Positions 60,314 to 64,000 of a stretch of 64,000 bases of DNA are shown piece by piece. The notes under the pieces were generated by a model. The model worked only from the letters and a program-made list of their open reading frames with translations, was not told where the DNA came from and made no database searches. Position numbers and translations under genes: made by a program. Position 1 is the stretch's first letter; each line of letters starts with the position of its first letter. The stretch lies in contig DASRHY010000305.1 in NCBI GenBank assembly GCA_035650275.1, forward strand, positions 13,779 through 77,778, in the 5' to 3' direction. The DNA comes from DASRHY01 sp035650275. GTDB taxonomy: Bacteria > Actinomycetota > Actinomycetes > Propionibacteriales > Kribbellaceae.

Positions 60314-61081
60314 TCAGGAGGTGCTGCGGCGGATGGTGCGGATGCCGATGGCGACGCCCGCGACGCAGGTGAGGGCGGCGGCGAGCGCGCCGTACGCGAC
60401 GTCGCGGTCGACGAAGGTGCCGCCGAACAGCGTGCGCTCGGCCTCGACCACGTAGGTCAATGGGTTGAACGACGACGCCGTCTTCATCCAGCCCGGCGCA
60501 CTCTCGAGCGGCAGCATGATCCCGGACAGGATCAGCAGTGGGAACAGCAGCGACTGCTGCACCATCCAGAACACCCACTCGTTCTTCCGGGTGACCAGCG
60601 CCAGCGAGTACGACAGCGCCCCCACGCCGATCCCGAACACACCGAGCAGCACCAGCCCGGCCAGCACGTGCACCGGGTACAGGTCGAACCCGAACGGCAC
60701 TGTGACGACGGTCAGCAGTACCGCTTGCACGACCAGCGGGGCGAACTCTTTCAGCGCCCGGCCGGCAAGCAGTGACGACCGGCTCAGCGGGGTGGCGAGC
60801 ACCCGCTCGTACGACCCGGTGTTCATCTCGATCTGCAGGTTCGACCCCGTCATCGTGGTGCCGAACATGCTCAGCATCACGATCACGCCGGGGAGGAACC
60901 ACTGCAGCGAGCTCTCGCCGCCGAACGCCTCGGAGCCGACGGTGGCGCCGAGCAGCGGACCGAACAGCGCCAGGAACACCAGCGGCTGGACGATCGAGAA
61001 CGCCAGCGAGAACGGGTCCCGCATCACCAGAGTCATCTCGCGCGCGAACACCGCCCGGGTGTCGGTGACCACCGTGCTCAT
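60314..61081 (-). CDS. ABC-2 type exporter permease (DrrB-like)
   Basis: 255 residues with six TM segments of the ABC-2 family. MSTVVTDTRAVFAREM at the start, SYERVLATPLSRSSLLAGRAL in the first cytosolic loop and SSFNPLTYVVEAERTLF near the end are DrrB-like. It exports drugs or lipids with the ATPase upstream, whose stop it overlaps by ATGA. Confidence 0.9.
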   Translation of the reverse strand: MSTVVTDTRAVFAREMTLVMRDPFSLAFSIVQPLVFLALFGPLLGATVGSEAFGGESSLQWFLPGVIVMLSMFGTTMTGSNLQIEMNTGSYERVLATPLSRSSLLAGRALKEFAPLVVQAVLLTVVTVPFGFDLYPVHVLAGLVLLGVFGIGVGALSYSLALVTRKNEWVFWMVQQSLLFPLLILSGIMLPLESAPGWMKTASSFNPLTYVVEAERTLFGGTFVDRDVAYGALAAALTCVAGVAIGIRTIRRSTS

Positions 61082-62046
61082 CGGCTCTCGCCTCCCTCGC
61101 GCAGGCTGCGCCCGGTCAGGTTCAGGAACACGTCGTCCAGCGTCGGCTGGTGCAGCTGCGCCGCCAGCACCGCCAGCCCCGCGGCATCCGCCGCCCGCAC
61201 GAGCACCGGCAACACCTCGGGCCCGTTCTCCACCCGCGCACTCACCCTGATCCGATCGTTCGTCACTCCGGCCCGCTGCAGTAGGTTGCCGTGGTCCGCC
61301 AGCAGCCGCTCGGCCTTCTCCACGTCCCTCGCCGGCACGGTGAACATGATCCGATCGCCGGCCAGCTTCGCCTTCAGGTTGGCCGGTGTGTCGTCCGCGA
61401 TGATCTGCCCGTGGTCGATCACGACCACCCGCTCGGCCATCGAGTCGGCCTCCTCCAGGTAGTGCGTGGTGAGCACGATCGTTGTGCCGTGCTGCTGGCG
61501 CATCCGCACGATGTGCTCCCATAGGTTGGCCCGGTTCTGCGGGTCCATCCCCGTCGACGGCTCGTCCAGGAACAGCAGCCTCGGCTGGTGCATCAGCCCC
61601 ATCGCGATGTCCAGCCGGCGCCGCTGGCCGCCGGACAGCGTCATCACTGCCCGCTTCGCCAGGTCACGCAGGTCGAGCGTCTCCAGCAGCTCGCCGGCCC
61701 GCTGCCGCGCCTCCGCCTTGCTCATCCCGTAGAACCGGCCCTGCATCAGCAGCTCGTCCAGCACCCGGTAGTAGTGCCCGGCGCCGTTGCCCTGCCCGAT
61801 GTACCCGATCCGTTTCCGCACCCCGGCCGGGTCGTCCACCACGCTGACCCCGGCCACGGTCGCGGTACCGGAGGTGGGCGGCAAGAGGCTGGTCAGCATC
61901 CGCAGCGTCGTCGACTTCCCGGCGCCGTTCGGGCCGAGGAACGCGAGCAGCTCGCCCTCGGCAACGTCGATGTCGATGCCCCGGACGGCCTCGACGATCT
62001 CCTTCTTCACCCGGAAGTGCCGGGTGAGCTTCTCGGCGTGGATCAC
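61078..62046 (-). CDS. ABC exporter ATPase (DrrA-like)
   Basis: 322 residues. Walker A is GPNGAGKST (38-46), the signature is LSGGQRRRLDIAMGL, Walker B is LLFLDEPSTGMDPQNR, and the C-terminal DrrA-type extension has QPTLDDVFLNLTGRS. GTG 62046 is chosen because the ABC fold begins with IHAEKLTRHF directly after it. Drug-exporter operon with the permease. Controlled by the divergent TetR through the palindromes at 62058-62104. Confidence 0.92.
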   Translation of the reverse strand: MIHAEKLTRHFRVKKEIVEAVRGIDIDVAEGELLAFLGPNGAGKSTTLRMLTSLLPPTSGTATVAGVSVVDDPAGVRKRIGYIGQGNGAGHYYRVLDELLMQGRFYGMSKAEARQRAGELLETLDLRDLAKRAVMTLSGGQRRRLDIAMGLMHQPRLLFLDEPSTGMDPQNRANLWEHIVRMRQQHGTTIVLTTHYLEEADSMAERVVVIDHGQIIADDTPANLKAKLAGDRIMFTVPARDVEKAERLLADHGNLLQRAGVTNDRIRVSARVENGPEVLPVLVRAADAAGLAVLAAQLHQPTLDDVFLNLTGRSLREGGESR

Positions 62047-62057
62047 CGCACCCCATC

Positions 62058-62104
62058 TCTCCGTACGTTGTACTGAGTTAGGAACACCGTACACTATACG
62101 GAGA
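62058..62104. promoter_or_regulatory. TetR operator region of the exporter
   Basis: TCTCCGTA (62058-62065) is repeated inverted as TACGGAGA (62097-62104). The inner site CCGTA-CACTA-TACGG (62087-62101) has perfect 5-bp arms. Located between the exporter (start 62046) and TetR (start 62151) genes. Two overlapping TetR half-site pairs are plausible. Confidence 0.65.
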
Positions 62105-62150
62105 AAGTCCGCCAAGGCCCGGACGCGCCAACCCAGGCGGCGGCGAGAGG

Positions 62151-62939
62151 ATGGACCGCATGACGGACGACCGGCTCGAGCCCGAGGAGCTGCAGGGCAC
62201 TGCCGAGGGCGAGCGGATGCTGCGGCTGCTCTGGGACCCGCCCGGCCCGCCGAGCCGCGGCCCGCGGCCGAAGATCACCCTCGACCAGATCGTCACGACC
62301 GGGGTCCGGCTGGCCGACGCCGACGGGCTCGACGTGCTCTCGATGCGCAAAGTCGCCGCCGAGCTCGGCGTCGGGGTGATGTCGCTCTACACCTATGTGC
62401 CGGGCAGGTCCGAGCTGGTCGAGCTGATGATCGACCACGTGTACGGCGAGCTGGAGAAGGCCGATCCGGACACCGGCTGGCGGATCCAGGTCGAGGCCCT
62501 GGCCCGGCAGAGCTGGGAGCTGTTCCGCCGGCACCCGTGGATCCTCGACACCAGCCTGTGGCGGCTTCCGATGGGCCCGAACGTGCTGGACGCGGAGGAG
62601 GAGCTGTACCGCGCGATCGCGGCGTCCGGCCTGCCGGCCAGGCAGATCGCGGGCGTCAAGAACCTGATCGTCTGGCACGTGCACGGCGTCGCCCGCACCG
62701 ATGTCCAGGACCGCGAGGTCGCCCGGCGCACCGGGATGTCGACCGAGGCCTACTGGGAGTCGCGGAACAGCTTCTGGTTCACCTACTTCGAGCCCGAACG
62801 CTTCCCGACGATGTCGCGGATCTACGAGGCCGGCGGGTACGACGACGAGCTGTTCGCGCAGGGCTTCGACTTCGCGTTCGAGCGCATCCTCGACGGCATC
62901 CAGCAGCTGGTCGACAAGGGGGTGCCTGATGGATCCTGA
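62151..62939 (+). CDS. TetR-family regulator of the exporter
   Basis: 262 residues. Unusually, about 40 residues precede the HTH (about 42-88: ITLDQIVTTGVRLADADGLDVLSMRKVAAELGVGVMSLYTYV). A TetR_C_1-type ligand domain follows (IDHVYGEL ... GFDFAFERILDGIQ). Probably represses the divergent ABC operon and itself. Its 3' end overlaps the small ORF at 62929 by 11 nt. Confidence 0.92.
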   Translation: MDRMTDDRLEPEELQGTAEGERMLRLLWDPPGPPSRGPRPKITLDQIVTTGVRLADADGLDVLSMRKVAAELGVGVMSLYTYVPGRSELVELMIDHVYGELEKADPDTGWRIQVEALARQSWELFRRHPWILDTSLWRLPMGPNVLDAEEELYRAIAASGLPARQIAGVKNLIVWHVHGVARTDVQDREVARRTGMSTEAYWESRNSFWFTYFEPERFPTMSRIYEAGGYDDELFAQGFDFAFERILDGIQQLVDKGVPDGS

Positions 62940-63064
62940 TCGTCGCGAGCAGGGGCTCGGTGGGGTGTATCGCAAGGCGGAGGAGGAGAGCGATGCGGCG
63001 CATCGCGCGACGACGACGCGAGACGCCTCACCGAGTGCCGCGCAGCACATCGACGATTCATCAG
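62926..63064 (+). repeat. Palindromic element, copy 2
   Basis: 139 bp. The outer arms CTGATG (62926-62931) and CATCAG (63059-63064), and ATCGTCG (62939-62945) and CGACGAT (63051-63057), are complementary but differ from the ends of copy 1. The core (GCAAGGCGGAGGAGGAGAGC, GATGCGGCGCATCGC and neighbours) is nearly identical to copy 1. Inner pairing changed from CTCGGCGG/CCGCCGAG in copy 1 to CTCGGTGG/TCACCGAG here, a compensatory change. Confidence 0.7.
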
Positions 63065-63081
63065 AGACCCCCACAGCGTGA
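62929..63081 (+). CDS. Small coupled ORF built from the palindromic element
   Basis: 50 residues. It starts at ATG 62929 inside the tetR 3' end, and its stop TGA overlaps the GTG of the next gene (GTGA), so it sits in a coupled chain of three genes. The peptide REQGLGGVYRKAEEESDAAHR is shared, in the same frame, with the N-terminal insert of the cytochrome b protein (copy 1). No function known. It could be a real small protein or a passenger frame of the element. Confidence 0.55.
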   Translation: MDPDRREQGLGGVYRKAEEESDAAHRATTTRDASPSAAQHIDDSSETPTA

Positions 63082-64000
63082 CCGAGGATCGCTGGAGCGC
63101 CGCCCAGGTGCTGGCGCTCGCCCCGGACGCGGCGGCCGCGCGGGCCGGGCAGGGCTTGGCGTCGGCCGCGGTGTGGAGCGCCACCGGGACCTCCGGCCGG
63201 GCTGTCTGGGGCCGCTGCCAGGGCAGCCGCGCGACGCCGTACCAGGTGGTGGCCGAGCTCGACGGGCCGGCATACCGCTGCTCCTGCCCGAGCCGGAAGT
63301 CGCCGTGCAAGCACGTGCTCGGCCTGCTGCTGCTCTGGTCCGCGGGCACCGTTCCGCCCGCCGACGAGCCGGACTGGTTGCCGGAGGCAACCGCGCCACG
63401 GCAACGGGCCCGCACCGGCGAGCTCGCCGATCCCGAGGCCGCCCGGCAACGGGCCGCGCGCCGGGCCGACCGGGTCGCTGCCGGCGTGATCGAGCTGGAC
63501 AGCTGGCTCACCGACCAGGTACGGCGCGGGCTGAGCGGGCTCGAGCAGCAGGGGTACACCGAGCTCGGCCGGCTCGCGGCCCGGATGGTCGACGCCCAGG
63601 CACCCGGGCTGGCCGGGTCGCTGCGCCGGGCTGCGGCGACCGTCGGGCGCGGCCACGGCTGGCCCGGCGACCTGCTCCAGGAGCTGGCGATGGTGCACCT
63701 CGCGACCGCCGCGCATGCCCGGCTGGACGAGCTGCCCGCACCGCTGGCCGAGACCGTCAGGTCCCGGATCGGCCGGACCGTCCCGACCGCGTCGGTGCTC
63801 ACCGGCGGCGAGCGGCTGACCGACGACTGGCTGGTGCTCGGCCAGGTGGTCGAGATCGACGAACGGCTGACCGCCCGGCGACTCTGGCTCCGCGGTACGA
63901 CCACCGGCCGGCCGGCACTGGTGCTCTCGTTCGCCCCGGCCGGCCAGTCGCTGGACGCGCCCGCGGGCGCCCCCGGTGCGGTGGTCCCGGCGACGCTGTC
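63078..64000 (+). CDS. SWIM zinc-finger protein (partial, runs off the edge)
   Basis: At least 307 residues, open to the window end. The SWIM motif is CSCPSRKSPCKHVLGL (CxC-x6-CxH, about 73-88), preceded by VTEDRWSAAQVLALAPD. Such proteins are often found next to AAA+/VWA proteins; role unknown, DNA or protein binding proposed for SWIM domains. GTG 63078 overlaps the stop of the small ORF. Confidence 0.85.
   Translation, partial: MTEDRWSAAQVLALAPDAAAARAGQGLASAAVWSATGTSGRAVWGRCQGSRATPYQVVAELDGPAYRCSCPSRKSPCKHVLGLLLLWSAGTVPPADEPDWLPEATAPRQRARTGELADPEAARQRAARRADRVAAGVIELDSWLTDQVRRGLSGLEQQGYTELGRLAARMVDAQAPGLAGSLRRAAATVGRGHGWPGDLLQELAMVHLATAAHARLDELPAPLAETVRSRIGRTVPTASVLTGGERLTDDWLVLGQVVEIDERLTARRLWLRGTTTGRPALVLSFAPAGQSLDAPAGAPGAVVPATL

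Overview
The window is high-GC actinobacterial chromosome. The signs are strong GC bias at third codon positions, many leaderless starts, a DtxR/IdeR-type iron regulator with its operator, a mycothiol-type DinB enzyme, a deazaflavin-dependent nitroreductase and a DUF222/HNH gene. Overall style is closest to Nocardioidaceae (Kribbella-like); that assignment is inference, as no rRNA or other marker is present. I see no rRNA, tRNA, CRISPR array, prophage or intact insertion sequence.

Layout. 1-1.9 kb: start of a probable folE and two membrane genes, divergent from a Cys-containing HTH regulator with a palindromic operator between them. 1.9-4 kb: an ECF41-type island (NmrA-like SDR, a sigma factor lacking region 2, a GNAT), each gene preceded by an ECF41-type promoter. 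4-7.8 kb: MalT-like LuxR regulator, SnoaL-like protein, aldo/keto reductase behind a MerR-type promoter. 7.8-10 kb: an inverted-repeat element, then an Ala-rich leader peptide and attenuator before a catalytic-core-only AlaRS paralogue and a YrdC/Sua5 protein. 10-16.8 kb: secreted S8 protease, ECF42 sigma with its DGPF partner, a methyltransferase. 16.8-21.3 kb: copper operon csoR-copZ-secreted Cu protein-copA-DUF4396 under two CsoR boxes. 21.3-25.2 kb: siderophore ABC operon under an IdeR box. The regulator that probably reads that box lies at 59.5-60.2 kb.

25.2-33.3 kb: amidohydrolase, nitroreductase, VOC protein, DinB protein, P450 with an unknown 590-residue protein, a cytochrome b with its lipoprotein, and a divergent ECF sigma. 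33.3-37.3 kb: alkylation repair (Ogt, Ada-AlkA) and small metabolic enzymes. 37.4-41.1 kb: LacI regulator plus a large secreted glycosidase. 41.6-44.9 kb: WYL regulator divergent from a coupled epoxide hydrolase/AlkZ-like pair, possibly defence against DNA-alkylating epoxides. 45-46.7 kb: a membrane protein, an orphan anti-sigma factor and a Rieske remnant. 47-53.5 kb: accessory region with a DUF222/HNH gene, a frameshifted lectin-like propeller, a membrane metacaspase with seven YVTN propeller repeats plus an EACC1-like partner (predicted conflict system), and a frameshifted YCII gene. 53.5-64 kb: DoxX/TetR pair, amidase, pabB/pabC, membrane protein, methyltransferase, IdeR, a DrrAB-like exporter with TetR, a small coupled ORF made of a palindromic element, and a SWIM-domain gene cut by the edge.

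Most notable points: (1) the alanine attenuator at 8.04-8.21 kb; (2) a palindromic element read in the same frame at 31.97-32.13 kb and 62.93-63.06 kb, whose arms differ in sequence but keep complementarity; (3) the metacaspase/EACC1 pair; (4) three ECF41-type promoters around a sigma factor lacking its -10-binding domain.
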